Source: Streptomyces capitiformicae
GTDB lineage: Bacteria > Actinomycetota > Actinomycetes > Streptomycetales > Streptomycetaceae
DNA: 64,000 nucleotides
Assembly (NCBI RefSeq): GCF_002214185.1
Contig: NZ_CP022161.1
Span: forward strand, 2,355,767-2,419,766
Direction of reading: 5' to 3'
The position numbers and the translations under genes were made by a program. Below, in pieces: positions 56,304 to 64,000 of this stretch (its first letter is position 1; every line of letters begins with the position of its first letter). The notes beneath the pieces are model-generated. The model saw only the letters and a list, made by a program, of their open reading frames with translations. It made no database searches and had not been told where the DNA came from.

Positions 56304-56317
56304 GTTTCACGTGAAAC
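56304..56317. other. parS: parS centromere site 3 of cluster (perfect)
   Basis: GTTTCACGTGAAAC. It covers the likely GTG start (56311) of the potassium channel gene, directly after its ribosome site GGGGAG (56297-56302). With the other two copies it makes a three-site group in 130 bp, typical of ParB-loading clusters. Confidence 0.95.
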
Positions 56318-57402
56318 TGCCGGGCCAAGACGTGATCGCCCGCCAAGCGGACGAGCGTCTCGCGACCCACCAGGTGAGGCTGCCGAAGAGAGCGGTCGAG
56401 CGGCCGCTCCGCCAGGTCACCAAACGGCTGGTGATGGCGCTGGTCGTGCTGGTCTCAACCGCGCTCATCGTCTATGCCGATCATGGGGGTTACAAGGACA
56501 ATTCCGATGGTCCCGTTGACCTGCTCGACGCGTTCTACTACGCGACGGTCACCCTTTCCACCACCGGGTACGGCGACATCACCCCGGTCAGTGACGCTGC
56601 CCGGTTCACCAACATCTTCGTGATCACGCCGCTGCGTGTGCTGTTCCTGATCATCCTGGTCGGCACCACGCTGGAGGTGCTCACGGAGCGCACGCGCGAG
56701 GAATGGCGACTGAACCGCTGGAGGGCGGCCTTGAGGGAGCACACCGTTGTCGTCGGCTTCGGCACGAAGGGACGGTCAGCGATCCAGACCGTCTGCGCGA
56801 CAGGGCTGAAGAAGGAACACGTCATCGTCGTTGACCCCAGCTCCCAGGTCATCGAGGCGGCGACGGCCGACGGATACGTGGGGATCGTCGGTGACGCGAC
56901 CCGTAGCGATGTGCTGCTACGGGCCGAGGCGCAGAAGGCGCGGCAGATCATCATCTCGACCGCGCGGGACGACACCGCCGTGCTCGTCACGCTGACCGCC
57001 CGCCAGCTCAACCGCGGCGCGAAGATCGTGGCCGCCGTACGGGAGGAGGAGAACGCGCCGCTGCTGAAGCAGTCCGGGGCCGATGTCGTCATCACCAGCG
57101 CCAGCGCGGCCGGGCGGCTGCTCGGGCTCTCCGTGCTCAGCCCTGCCGCCGGCATGGTCATGGAAGACCTCATCCATCAGGGCAGCGGGCTCGACATCGT
57201 CGAACGGCCGGTCATAAAGGCCGAGGTGGGGCGCAAGGCGAGGGAGGCGGACGACCTGGTGATCAGCGTCCTGCGCGGGCATCGGGTGCTCGGCTACGAC
57301 GATCCGTCCATCGGCGAACTCCAGCTGACGGACCGGCTCATCACCATCGTCCGCGCCACGCCGAGCACGAAGATCACCCCCGAGACCAAGCATCTGCCGT
57401 AG
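56311..57402 (+). CDS. RCK-domain potassium channel
   Basis: A 363-aa channel subunit. Two TM helices (LVMALVVLVSTALIVYAD, and VLFLIILVGTTLEVL) surround a pore loop with the selectivity filter TTGYGD. The C-terminus is an RCK/TrkA-N regulator: HTVVVGFGTKGRSAIQTV binds nucleotide or ions. Potassium homeostasis or membrane-potential signalling is likely. GTG 56311 is preferred because GGGGAG lies 8 bp before it; GTG 56302 would overlap the ribosome site. A parS site spans the start. Confidence 0.88.
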   Translation: MKLPGQDVIARQADERLATHQVRLPKRAVERPLRQVTKRLVMALVVLVSTALIVYADHGGYKDNSDGPVDLLDAFYYATVTLSTTGYGDITPVSDAARFTNIFVITPLRVLFLIILVGTTLEVLTERTREEWRLNRWRAALREHTVVVGFGTKGRSAIQTVCATGLKKEHVIVVDPSSQVIEAATADGYVGIVGDATRSDVLLRAEAQKARQIIISTARDDTAVLVTLTARQLNRGAKIVAAVREEENAPLLKQSGADVVITSASAAGRLLGLSVLSPAAGMVMEDLIHQGSGLDIVERPVIKAEVGRKAREADDLVISVLRGHRVLGYDDPSIGELQLTDRLITIVRATPSTKITPETKHLP

Positions 57403-57414
57403 CGGGAGCAAGAG

Positions 57415-57458
57415 AACGCCCCTGGGGACGTACTCCTGACGTACTCCCCAGGGGCGTT
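57415..57458. terminator. bidirectional terminator, channel / ABC permease
   Basis: AACGCCCCTGGGGA (57415-57428) pairs with TCCCCAGGGGCGTT (57445-57458), a perfect 14-bp stem between convergent genes. Confidence 0.9.
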
Positions 57459-57473
57459 TCTGCTTCTCGAACG

Positions 57474-58322
57474 CTACTTGCGGTTGTACAGCCGCATCGT
57501 GATCGGGCCGAAGATCAGCACGAACAGCGCGGACCAGCCCAGCGACCAGGCGATTTCCGCGGCCGGCCACTCGCCCGCCATCAACTCCCGCACCGCCGAC
57601 GCCAGATGCGTGACGGGGCTGTTGTTGACGAACGCCTGAAGCCAGCCCGGCATGGTGCTCGGGTCGACGAAGACGTTGGACAGGAAGGTCAGCGGGAAGA
57701 TCACCATCATGCTGACGCCCATCACGGACTTCTCGGTGCGCAGCATCAGCCCGAACATCGTCCAGATCCACGAGAACGCGAACGAGAAGACGATGAGCAG
57801 CGCGACGCCGAGGACCACGCCCACGAACCCGCCGTCCGGGCGGTAGCCGAGGATCATGCCGACGGTGAGCATCACCACGGACGCGATGGCGTAGCGCAGG
57901 GCGTCGCCCAGCAGATAGCCGACCATCGTCGACGGCCGCCAGATCGGCAGCGAGCGGAACCGGTCGAAGACACCCTTCTCGATGTCCGTGTTGACCGAGA
58001 CGCCGGTGTACATCGTGATCATCACGACCGACATCACCAGGATCCCCGGCAGCAGGAACTGGATGTACTCCTTGGGGGAGCCGGCCAGGGCACCACCGAA
58101 GAGGTACGTGTACATCAGCACCATCATGATCGGGAACGCGGTGACGTCGAAGAGCTGCTCCGGCACATGTTTGATCTTGAGTATGGCCCGCCAGCCGAAG
58201 GTCAGTGACGCGGACAGGGCGCTGGGTCGTGGTGGCCGCTCCTTGGAGATCAGCAGCGCGGCGAGCGACTCGGCGCTGACCGGGGCGAGTTCCTTGCTTT
58301 CGGTGGTGGTCGCGGTGCTCAT
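57474..58322 (-). CDS. DrrB-type ABC transporter permease
   Basis: A 282-aa ABC-2 type permease of the DrrB/NodJ group with about six TM helices, including [19 protein letters not shown] and [20 protein letters not shown]. The segment [17 protein letters not shown] is a conserved coupling-helix region. It pairs with the ATPase encoded just upstream (4-bp ATGA overlap). Such pairs export hydrophobic drugs, antibiotics or lipids; the substrate is not evident. Confidence 0.88.
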   Translation of the reverse strand: MSTATTTESKELAPVSAESLAALLISKERPPRPSALSASLTFGWRAILKIKHVPEQLFDVTAFPIMMVLMYTYLFGGALAGSPKEYIQFLLPGILVMSVVMITMYTGVSVNTDIEKGVFDRFRSLPIWRPSTMVGYLLGDALRYAIASVVMLTVGMILGYRPDGGFVGVVLGVALLIVFSFAFSWIWTMFGLMLRTEKSVMGVSMMVIFPLTFLSNVFVDPSTMPGWLQAFVNNSPVTHLASAVRELMAGEWPAAEIAWSLGWSALFVLIFGPITMRLYNRK

Positions 58323-59341
58323 GCCGCCGCCTCGTCCTTCGTGTTGACGACCTTGGGGTCGTGGGCCTTCGTGTCGTGTCCGGTGAGGGCGAGGAACACC
58401 TCGTCCAGGCTGGGCTGCCCCAGCGAGAAGTTGTCGACGGTGATGCCGGTTCGGGCCAGCTCGGCGAGCGCGCGTGCTGCGGCCTCGGCGGCACCTTGCC
58501 CGTTGGCGGAGCCCGCGCCGACCCGCGCCGTCAGGGCCACCGGGTCCGGATCCCGCTGCACCTCGGCGTCGAGGGCTATCCGCAGCACCTCCTCGGCCTG
58601 CGGCCGCTGGGCGGCGTCGCGCAGCCGCAGATGAACGGAACCAGCGCCCACGGATGCCTTCAGTTCACCCTTCGTGCCCTCCGCGATGACCTTCCCGTGG
58701 TCGATGACGGCGATCCGGGACGCCAGCTGGTCGGCCTCGTCCAGGTACTGCGTGGTCAGCAGCACCGTCGTGCCCTGGGCGACCACCGCGCGCACGATGT
58801 CCCACACCTGGTTGCGGCTGCGCGGGTCGAGGCCGGTCGTCGGCTCGTCCAGGAACAGCAGGTCCGGGGTGCTGAGGATGGACGCGGCGATGTCGATACG
58901 GCGCCGCATGCCGCCCGAGTAGTGCTTGACCTGTTTGCCGGCCGCCTCGCTCAGGCCGAAGGCCTCCAGCAGCTGCTCGGCGCGGTGTCGTGCGGCCCGC
59001 TTGTCGTGTCCGAGGAGCCGGGCCAGCAGCACCAGGTTCTCGGTGCCGGTCAGGTCCTCGTCCACGGAGGCGTACTGCCCGGTCAGGCTCACCCGGCCGC
59101 GAACCTCGTCGGCCTCCCGGACGACGTCGTGACCGAAGACGTGCGCCTCGCCGCCGTCGGGGCGCAGCAGGGTGGCGAGCATCTTCACCGTGGTCGTCTT
59201 GCCGGCGCCGTTCGGGCCGAGGACGCCGTAGACCGTGCCGGTCGGCACGGCCAGGTCGACGCCGTCGACGGCCCGGGTCTCGCCGAACGTCTTCACCAGA
59301 CCCGCGGTCTCGATCGCGAGGCCGGACGTCTGTTCGCTCAT
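58319..59341 (-). CDS. DrrA-type ABC transporter ATPase
   Basis: A 340-aa ATPase with Walker [15 protein letters not shown]-loop [11 protein letters not shown], signature [15 protein letters not shown], Walker [13 protein letters not shown] and switch His region. The C-terminal extension (from about residue 230) with [19 protein letters not shown] is the regulatory domain of DrrA-type exporters. It is first in the drrAB-like operon and divergent from a repeat-rich region, where its promoter must lie. Confidence 0.92.
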   Translation of the reverse strand: MSEQTSGLAIETAGLVKTFGETRAVDGVDLAVPTGTVYGVLGPNGAGKTTTVKMLATLLRPDGGEAHVFGHDVVREADEVRGRVSLTGQYASVDEDLTGTENLVLLARLLGHDKRAARHRAEQLLEAFGLSEAAGKQVKHYSGGMRRRIDIAASILSTPDLLFLDEPTTGLDPRSRNQVWDIVRAVVAQGTTVLLTTQYLDEADQLASRIAVIDHGKVIAEGTKGELKASVGAGSVHLRLRDAAQRPQAEEVLRIALDAEVQRDPDPVALTARVGAGSANGQGAAEAAARALAELARTGITVDNFSLGQPSLDEVFLALTGHDTKAHDPKVVNTKDEAAA

Positions 59342-59948
59342 GTCTGAGGTCCTTCCGCGTACGGGGCCCGTGTCCGGGGCTATGCAAAGGGAGACCGTCC
59401 AGGCCGCCGGAACTCATCGGTCACCGCACGAGAACCACGACAGTCATGACAGCCTCGGCGTCGAAGCGAAGCGCGCCGACGGCGACCCGTGCGGCCGTAA
59501 CCTCTCCACCGTCCCTCCGGTGAAGATCGAACGCACCTCATTTAGGACCAAGGACGGAGCCGGGCAGGACCAAGGACGGACCTGTAGGGGACCAGAGGCG
59601 GAGCCGGAGAGGGCCAAGGGCGGCGGCGCCGGATCGGGTCGGCTTCGGGGTGACTGGGACGGGCGGCGGGGGCCGGCTCGGGGCCGGGCCGTGCAGGGTG
59701 ACCGGGACCAAGACGGAGGCCGCACGCGCGCGTTGGCCAGGAACGCAGACGTTGGTCCGTCGGGATACGGGGCGCCTGCCAACTGGGCAGTCGCCACGGC
59801 CGGATCGCGATGGGCGCCGGCGTCGGCCGGGGCCGACCAGCGGGCCGAGCGCGGTCGGCAGCACAGGGGAACCTGGACCGAAGTGCGGCACCGGGACAGC
59901 AGCGGGCCCGGCGGCACGGGCCGCATACGACGAGCGGCGGCCCCGGGA
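59342..59948. other. spacer upstream of drrA-like gene, no recognised gene
   Basis: About 600 bp of GC-rich sequence without a supported gene. ORFs on both strands are Gly/Arg/Pro-rich and lack normal codon bias. The exporter promoter is expected near 59345-59450 but no clear elements are seen. Confidence 0.4.
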
Positions 59949-59949
59949 C

Positions 59950-60310
59950 CGGGGGACGGCTCCCGGCCTCAGGGACGACTCCGGGCCTCGGGGGTGGCTC
60001 CGGGCCTCGGGGTGGCACCGGGACTGAAGGGGGGTTCCCGGCCTCAGGGACGGTTCCCGGCCTCGGGGGTGGCTCCGGGCCTCGGGGTGGCACCGGGACT
60101 GAAGGGGGGTTCCCGGCCTCAGGGACGGTTCCCGGCCTCGGGGGTGGCTCCCGGCCTCGGGGGTGGCTCCGGGCCTCGGGGTGGCACCGGGACTGAAGGG
60201 GGGTTCCCGGCCTCAGGGACGGCTCCGGGCCTCGGGGGTGGCTCCGGGCCTCGGGGTGGCACCGGGACTGAAGGGGGGTTCCCGGCCTCAGGGACGGTTC
60301 CCGGCCTCTT
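59950..60310 (+). repeat. satellite of ~19-bp units in a 75-bp higher-order repeat
   Basis: Degenerate 18-19-bp units of the type GGCTCCGGGCCTCGGGGGT form a larger cycle marked by GGCACCGGGACTGAAGG at 60014, 60089, 60183 and 60258 (spacing 75, 94, 75 bp). The 94-bp interval contains one extra 19-bp unit. In one + strand frame the units encode Gly/Pro/Ala/Ser-rich hexapeptides. Confidence 0.9.
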
Positions 60311-60435
60311 CGCGATGCTCCGCGACGGCACCTTCTACGAACCCCAGCCCGCCCCACCAGCTTGACGAAACCCATAGGGGCACCCCCCTCGGCTTCACCC
60401 TGGACACCGAAGAGCTCAAGGACTACGCCGACTGA
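60300..60435 (+). pseudogene. possible 3' remnant of a decayed gene
   Basis: Right after the satellite, two short stretches have normal streptomycete coding bias: LFAMLRDGTFYEPQPAPPA, ending at a stop near 60365, and in another frame GTPLGFTLDTEELKDYAD, ending at 60435. They look like one protein C-terminus broken by a frameshift around 60345-60375. The satellite appears to have replaced or expanded the upstream part. I do not recognise the family; a real repeat-bearing gene with programmed or sequencing frameshift is the alternative. Confidence 0.35.
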
Positions 60436-60440
60436 CCCAC

Positions 60441-60480
60441 AGCGATGCCGGGCCCACGAAAGTCGTGGCCCGGCATCGCT
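60441..60480. terminator. bidirectional terminator
   Basis: AGCGATGCCGGGCC with one bulged C, then CACGA, pairs with TCGTGGCCCGGCATCGCT (60441-60480). Confidence 0.85.
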
Positions 60481-60518
60481 CTCCCTGAACGGTTCACGAG
60501 CGGAAGGTCAGGCGCAGG

Positions 60519-62054
60519 TCAGGCGAGGGAAGCCGAGCGCAACGGCATCGGCTCGAACTCGTACCCCTCCCAGATCCTCCGCGACGCCTCTTCCGGATAC
60601 GCCCGAACCCCGGGCTCCGCGTCCAGCACCTGCGTCAGTCGCCGCTCCCCGTCGTACGCCGCCCAGCCCGGTTCCCCGGTCCGCGCGAACGCCGTCCACG
60701 CCGTCTGGAAGCGGTCCGTCAGCGCCTTCGCCTCCGCCGGTACCCCGCTGCCCATGAACACCAGGTTGCCGAGGTCCGCGTCGTACGTGCCGAACAGCAG
60801 CGGGATGTCCAGGCCGTGACAGGCGCCGAGCCCGCCGCCGTAACCCGGCGCCGGCCAGGTCAGCTCGTACATGTGCGCCCGTCCGCCGCCCGCGATCTGC
60901 GCCTCGGCCAGGTGGAGGGACGGCATGCTGAACAGCCAGTCCGTCTGGACGCGTTCGAACAGCGCGCCCGGCGTGGCGTCCGGGAAGGCCGCGCGGTAGG
61001 CCTCCTCGCCGTCCGGGCCCGGCGCGAACATCCGCAGCGCCCACGCGTCACGCTCCTCGCCGAGCTTGCCGAGCTGACCGCCGAGGGCGACGAACAGCCG
61101 GAACTCGTCGCGGTTGTGTCCGACGATCAGCTCCACGTCGCGGGCCGCGCCCGCCGCGAGTGCCTGCCAGGGGGTGCGCGGCAGCACCTCGCCGTCGACG
61201 ACCGGCGCGAAGGGCGTGACGGTGGGTGCCGCCTGGCCCCATCTGTCCTCGTACGCCCGCATCTTGGCGGACAACGCCTCGCCCGCGGAGGTGAGTTGAC
61301 GCGGGTCGACGTCGGCCAGGGCGGCGGCCGTCGGGGGCAGACCGGCCTCCTTGGCGATCTCGCCCGCGATGTCCCAGGCGAGTTCGTCGGAGAAGTAGGT
61401 CCCGGGCACGCTCTGCGCGATCGCCCGCCGGAACAGGCCCCGCGCGCTCGGCATGGCCAGCAGCGAGGCGACGCACCCCGCCCCCGCCGACTCCCCGAAG
61501 ACCGTGACCTGCCCGGGATCCCCGCCGAACGCCGCGATGTTGTCCCGTACCCACTCCAGCGCGGCGACCTGATCGAGCAGCCCCCGGTTCGCGGGCGCGC
61601 CCTCGATACGGGCGAACCCTTCGATCCCCACCCGGTAGTTGACGGTGACGACGACCAGATCACCGGCGCGCGCTATGTGCCGGGCGTCGTAGCCGGGACT
61701 GCCGGAGTGCCCCAGCTTGTAGGCGCCGCCGTAGATCCACACCATCACCGGCCGACGGGCGGCCGGATCCACGTCGGGCGTCCACACATTGACGGTCAGC
61801 CAGTCGTCGCCCGTGGGCGCGTCGAGTGTGCCGGTACGACCCTGGAAGCCGGACTCCTGTGGGGGCGGCGGCCCGAAGGCGTACGCCTCCCGTATCCCCT
61901 CCCACTCCCGCACGGGCCGAGGCGCCCCGAACCGGGCCTCCCCCACGGGCGGTTCGGCGAACGGAATACCCCGGAACACCGCGAGCCCGTCCTCGCCACG
62001 CCCACGCACCGCACCGCCCGCGGTACGCACGACAAGATCACCGGCTGCCGTCAT
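60519..62054 (-). CDS. type-B carboxylesterase
   Basis: A 511-aa carboxylesterase/para-nitrobenzyl esterase. The nucleophile lies in TVFGESAGAGCVASLL, the oxyanion loop in VMVWIYGGAYKLGHSG, and the histidine region in LGACHGLDIPLLFG. No signal peptide is visible, so it is cytoplasmic. ATG 62054 follows GAGGAG; the longer frame to 62261 lacks coding support. It may hydrolyse esters of xenobiotics; no operon partner is seen. Confidence 0.9.
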   Translation of the reverse strand: MTAAGDLVVRTAGGAVRGRGEDGLAVFRGIPFAEPPVGEARFGAPRPVREWEGIREAYAFGPPPPQESGFQGRTGTLDAPTGDDWLTVNVWTPDVDPAARRPVMVWIYGGAYKLGHSGSPGYDARHIARAGDLVVVTVNYRVGIEGFARIEGAPANRGLLDQVAALEWVRDNIAAFGGDPGQVTVFGESAGAGCVASLLAMPSARGLFRRAIAQSVPGTYFSDELAWDIAGEIAKEAGLPPTAAALADVDPRQLTSAGEALSAKMRAYEDRWGQAAPTVTPFAPVVDGEVLPRTPWQALAAGAARDVELIVGHNRDEFRLFVALGGQLGKLGEERDAWALRMFAPGPDGEEAYRAAFPDATPGALFERVQTDWLFSMPSLHLAEAQIAGGGRAHMYELTWPAPGYGGGLGACHGLDIPLLFGTYDADLGNLVFMGSGVPAEAKALTDRFQTAWTAFARTGEPGWAAYDGERRLTQVLDAEPGVRAYPEEASRRIWEGYEFEPMPLRSASLA

Positions 62055-62132
62055 CGTCGACTCCTCACTGGGAAGCAGGACTGCCGCCCCACTCAACCCA
62101 ATGAGCTTGCCTGAGTCAACCAATAGTGGGTT

Positions 62133-62161
62133 CCGGGAGATGCGACATGCGCATCTCCCGG
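62133..62161 (-). terminator. terminator of the OYE gene
   Basis: A perfect 12-bp stem CCGGGAGATGCG (62133-62144) / CGCATCTCCCGG (62150-62161) just past the minus-strand stop. Confidence 0.85.
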
Positions 62162-62182
62162 ACCACATTGGGGAGTTGGAGC

Positions 62183-63313
62183 TCAGCTCAGGGACCGCAG
62201 GGAAGCCGGCTCGAACGGCTTCAGCTCGTCGAAGCGGCCGTCGAGGACCTTCGCCGCCCACTCGGGGTCCTGGAGCAGCGCACGCCCGACGGCGACCAGG
62301 TCGAACTCCTCGCGCTCCAGCCGGTCGAGGAGGTCGTCGAACCCGCGGGCCTGTGCCCCCTCGCCGGCGAAGGCCTTGAGGAACTCACCGTCGAGGCCGA
62401 CCGAGCCGACGGTGATGGTCTGCTTGCCGGTGAGCTTCTTCGTCCAGCCCGCGAGGTTGAGGTCGGAGCCCTCGAACTCGGGGAGCCAGTAGCGGCGCGT
62501 GGAGGCGTGGAAGGCGTCGGCTCCGGCGGCGGCCAGCGGGCCGAGGATGGCCTCCAGCTCCTCCGGCGTCTCGGCGAGCCGGGCGTCGTAGTTGTCCGAC
62601 TTCCACTGCGAATACCGGAAGATGACCGGGAACTCGGGCGACACCACCTCGCGCACTGCGGCGACGATCTCCGCCGCGAACTTCGTACGCGCGACCGCGT
62701 CACCACCGTAGGCGTCGGTACGGCGGTTGGTGCCGGCCCACAGGAACTGGTCGATGAGGTAGCCGTGGGCGCCGTGCAGCTCGATCCCGTCGAAGCCGAT
62801 GCGCTCGGCGGCCGCGGCGGACTCGGCGAAAGCGCCGATCACATCATCCAGATCACTCCGGGTCATGGCCTTGCCCTCGCCCTCGGTGCCGTCGAGACGC
62901 ACCCCGGACGGCCCGACGGCCGGAGCCTCCGCGAACGGCGGCTCCCCCTGCTTCCGCACCATCCCGATGTGCCACAACTGCGGCACGATCGTCCCCCCGG
63001 CAGCGTGCACGGCCTCGGCGACCTTCGCCCACCCGGCCAGCTGCTCCTCCCCGTGGAACCGCGGGACGCTGTCGCTCTGCCCGGCCGACTCATGCCCGAC
63101 GTACGTCCCCTCGGTGACGATCAGCCCCACCCCCGCGGCCGCCCGCCGCCCGTAGTACGACGCCACATCCGCACCGGGCACCCCACCCGGCGAGAACATC
63201 CGGGTCATCGGCGCCATCGCGATGCGGTTGGGCACGGTCAGCCCGTTGATGCTGACGGGCCGGGACAGGATCTCGGCGGCGCGAAAAGGGGAGGCGGAGG
63301 TGGCGGTGGACAC
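62183..63313 (-). CDS. Old Yellow Enzyme-type flavin oxidoreductase
   Basis: A 376-aa FMN-dependent ene-reductase that reduces activated C=C bonds with NAD(P)H. The TIM barrel has the N-terminal strand VPNRIAMAPMTRM, the FMN/substrate histidine motif GIELHGAHGYLIDQF, RTKFAAEIVAAVREVVSPEF and the phosphate-binding end FDLVAVGRALLQDPEWAAKV. It is monocistronic, with a terminator and a short upstream region carrying the palindrome ATGTGCACAT (63350-63359). Confidence 0.92.
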   Translation of the reverse strand: MSTATSASPFRAAEILSRPVSINGLTVPNRIAMAPMTRMFSPGGVPGADVASYYGRRAAAGVGLIVTEGTYVGHESAGQSDSVPRFHGEEQLAGWAKVAEAVHAAGGTIVPQLWHIGMVRKQGEPPFAEAPAVGPSGVRLDGTEGEGKAMTRSDLDDVIGAFAESAAAAERIGFDGIELHGAHGYLIDQFLWAGTNRRTDAYGGDAVARTKFAAEIVAAVREVVSPEFPVIFRYSQWKSDNYDARLAETPEELEAILGPLAAAGADAFHASTRRYWLPEFEGSDLNLAGWTKKLTGKQTITVGSVGLDGEFLKAFAGEGAQARGFDDLLDRLEREEFDLVAVGRALLQDPEWAAKVLDGRFDELKPFEPASLRSLS

Positions 63314-63349
63314 GTGGGGACTCCTCGGAGCAGGGGACTGACTGACAAT

Positions 63350-63377
63350 ATGTGCACATGCATGGACCTACCCATGC
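63350..63377. promoter_or_regulatory. palindromes upstream of the OYE gene
   Basis: ATGTGCACAT (63350-63359) is a perfect palindrome, followed by GCATGG (63360-63365) / CCATGC (63372-63377). They lie 37-64 bp before the gene and could bind a redox- or substrate-sensing repressor. Confidence 0.4.
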
Positions 63378-63450
63378 GTCAACCACTCCGTCCGGTACGG
63401 GATTCCGCCGCCACACCCCACGAACTGTGATCCCGGACACGTCGAAACGC

Positions 63451-63492
63451 CCGAGGGCGGCACCCCCTGTCTCCAGGGAGTGCCGCCCTCGG
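63451..63492 (-). terminator. terminator of groEL
   Basis: A stem of about 18 bp with one mismatch (CCGAGGGCGGCAC... at 63451 with ...GTGCCGCCCTCGG to 63492). Confidence 0.8.
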
Positions 63493-63523
63493 TACTGAAG
63501 GACGGTGATCAACCAGAGGTCGA

Positions 63524-64000
63524 TCAGAAGTCCATGTCACCGCCCGGCATACCGCCACCGGCGGGCGCGGCGGCCTTCTCCGGCTTGTCGGCGATGACGG
63601 CCTCGGTGGTGAGGAAGAGCGCGGCGATGGAGGCGGCGTTCTGCAGAGCGGAGCGCGTGACCTTCGCCGGGTCGATGATGCCTTCCTTGACCAGGTCGAC
63701 GTACTCGCCGGTCGCGGCGTTCAGGCCGTGGCCGGGGGTGAGGTTGCGGACCTTCTCCACCACGACGCCGCCCTCGAGGCCGGCGTTGACGGCGATCTGC
63801 TTCAGCGGGGCCTCAAGGGCGAGCTTCACGGCCTGGGCGCCGGTCGCCTCGTCACCCTCGAGCTCCAGCTTCTCGAAGACCTGGGAGGCCTGGAGCAGGG
63901 CCACGCCACCACCGGCGACGATGCCCTCCTCGACGGCCGCCTTCGCGTTGCGAACGGCGTCCTCGATGCGGTGCTTGCGCTCCTTGAGCTCGACCTCGGT
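63524..64000 (-). CDS. groEL: chaperonin GroEL, 3' part
   Basis: The last 158 residues of a GroEL chaperonin; the gene continues past the right edge. The visible part begins [20 protein letters not shown] and contains [15 protein letters not shown], the conserved equatorial helix and GGG loop, and [16 protein letters not shown]. It ends with the short tail [15 protein letters not shown]. Streptomycetes usually have two groEL genes; which one this is cannot be told. No groES is seen in the window. Confidence 0.95.
   Translation of the reverse strand, partial: TEVELKERKHRIEDAVRNAKAAVEEGIVAGGGVALLQASQVFEKLELEGDEATGAQAVKLALEAPLKQIAVNAGLEGGVVVEKVRNLTPGHGLNAATGEYVDLVKEGIIDPAKVTRSALQNAASIAALFLTTEAVIADKPEKAAAPAGGGMPGGDMDF

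Noticed and set aside
59950..60310. CRISPR array
   Set aside because: Units are contiguous and degenerate with no unique spacers and no cas genes nearby.
59235..60375. full-length gene on either strand across the satellite region
   Set aside because: The frames before the repeats lack coding bias; only the short tail after 60300 looks coding.

Overview
The window is the origin-proximal part of a high-GC actinobacterial chromosome, almost certainly Streptomyces or a close relative. The support is extreme third-position GC bias; frequent GTG starts and ATGA/GTGA gene overlaps; DnaA boxes of the TTGTCCACA type; five perfect copies of the Streptomyces parS sequence GTTTCACGTGAAAC; and the core order oriC-dnaN-gnd-recF-DUF721-gyrB-gyrA-DUF3566-tRNA-Ile. 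The sequence opens inside oriC, so dnaA should lie just to the left.

Layout. 1-10.7 kb: oriC and the replication/topology genes (dnaN, gnd, recF, a DciA-like protein, gyrB, gyrA, a DUF3566 membrane protein). 10.8-18 kb: tRNA-Ile, small membrane and secreted proteins, a proline/serine-rich Ser/Thr kinase, an HTH regulator with a likely self-operator, tRNA-Ala, a parS site and a DUF5324 protein. 18.3-25 kb: a cyclophilin, a rhomboid protease, a DnaA-box cluster, crgA, a DUF881 protein, and three class E sortases interleaved with a 53-aa membrane protein and pabA. 25.1-33.3 kb (minus strand): the growth and division signalling operon fhaA-fhaB-pstP-rodA-pbpA-pknB, as in mycobacteria but without pknA. 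33.7-34.6 kb: tRNA-Leu, a parS site and a small orphan ORF.

34.6-45.5 kb is accessory: a Tat-exported GH127 enzyme with a LamG insert, a DUF2252 protein, a J-domain protein, a rhodanese, an acyl-CoA dehydrogenase under a KstR-like palindrome, a small hypothetical gene under a PaaR-like palindrome, and a translationally coupled DUF5819-HTTM-TrmH operon. 45.5-53.8 kb is acyl-CoA and branched-chain catabolism: paaN, paaH and a TetR regulator, then a divergent bkdR/bkdABC set. PaaR-like palindromes sit before paaN/paaH, before bkdA and before the small hypothetical gene at 42 kb, which suggests one local regulon. 53.9-57.4 kb: MobA-DUF6457, MoeA, a three-copy parS cluster and an RCK potassium channel. 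57.5-64 kb: a DrrAB-type ABC exporter, a 75-bp-period satellite over a probably decayed gene, a carboxylesterase, an Old Yellow Enzyme homologue and the 3' end of groEL.

No prophage, integrase, transposase, CRISPR array or biosynthetic cluster was seen. The least-explained signals are regulatory: the DnaA-box cluster in a convergent intergenic region, the PaaR-like operators that each lie near a DnaA box, the parS copies built into the moeA stop and the channel-gene start, and the satellite beside the drug exporter.
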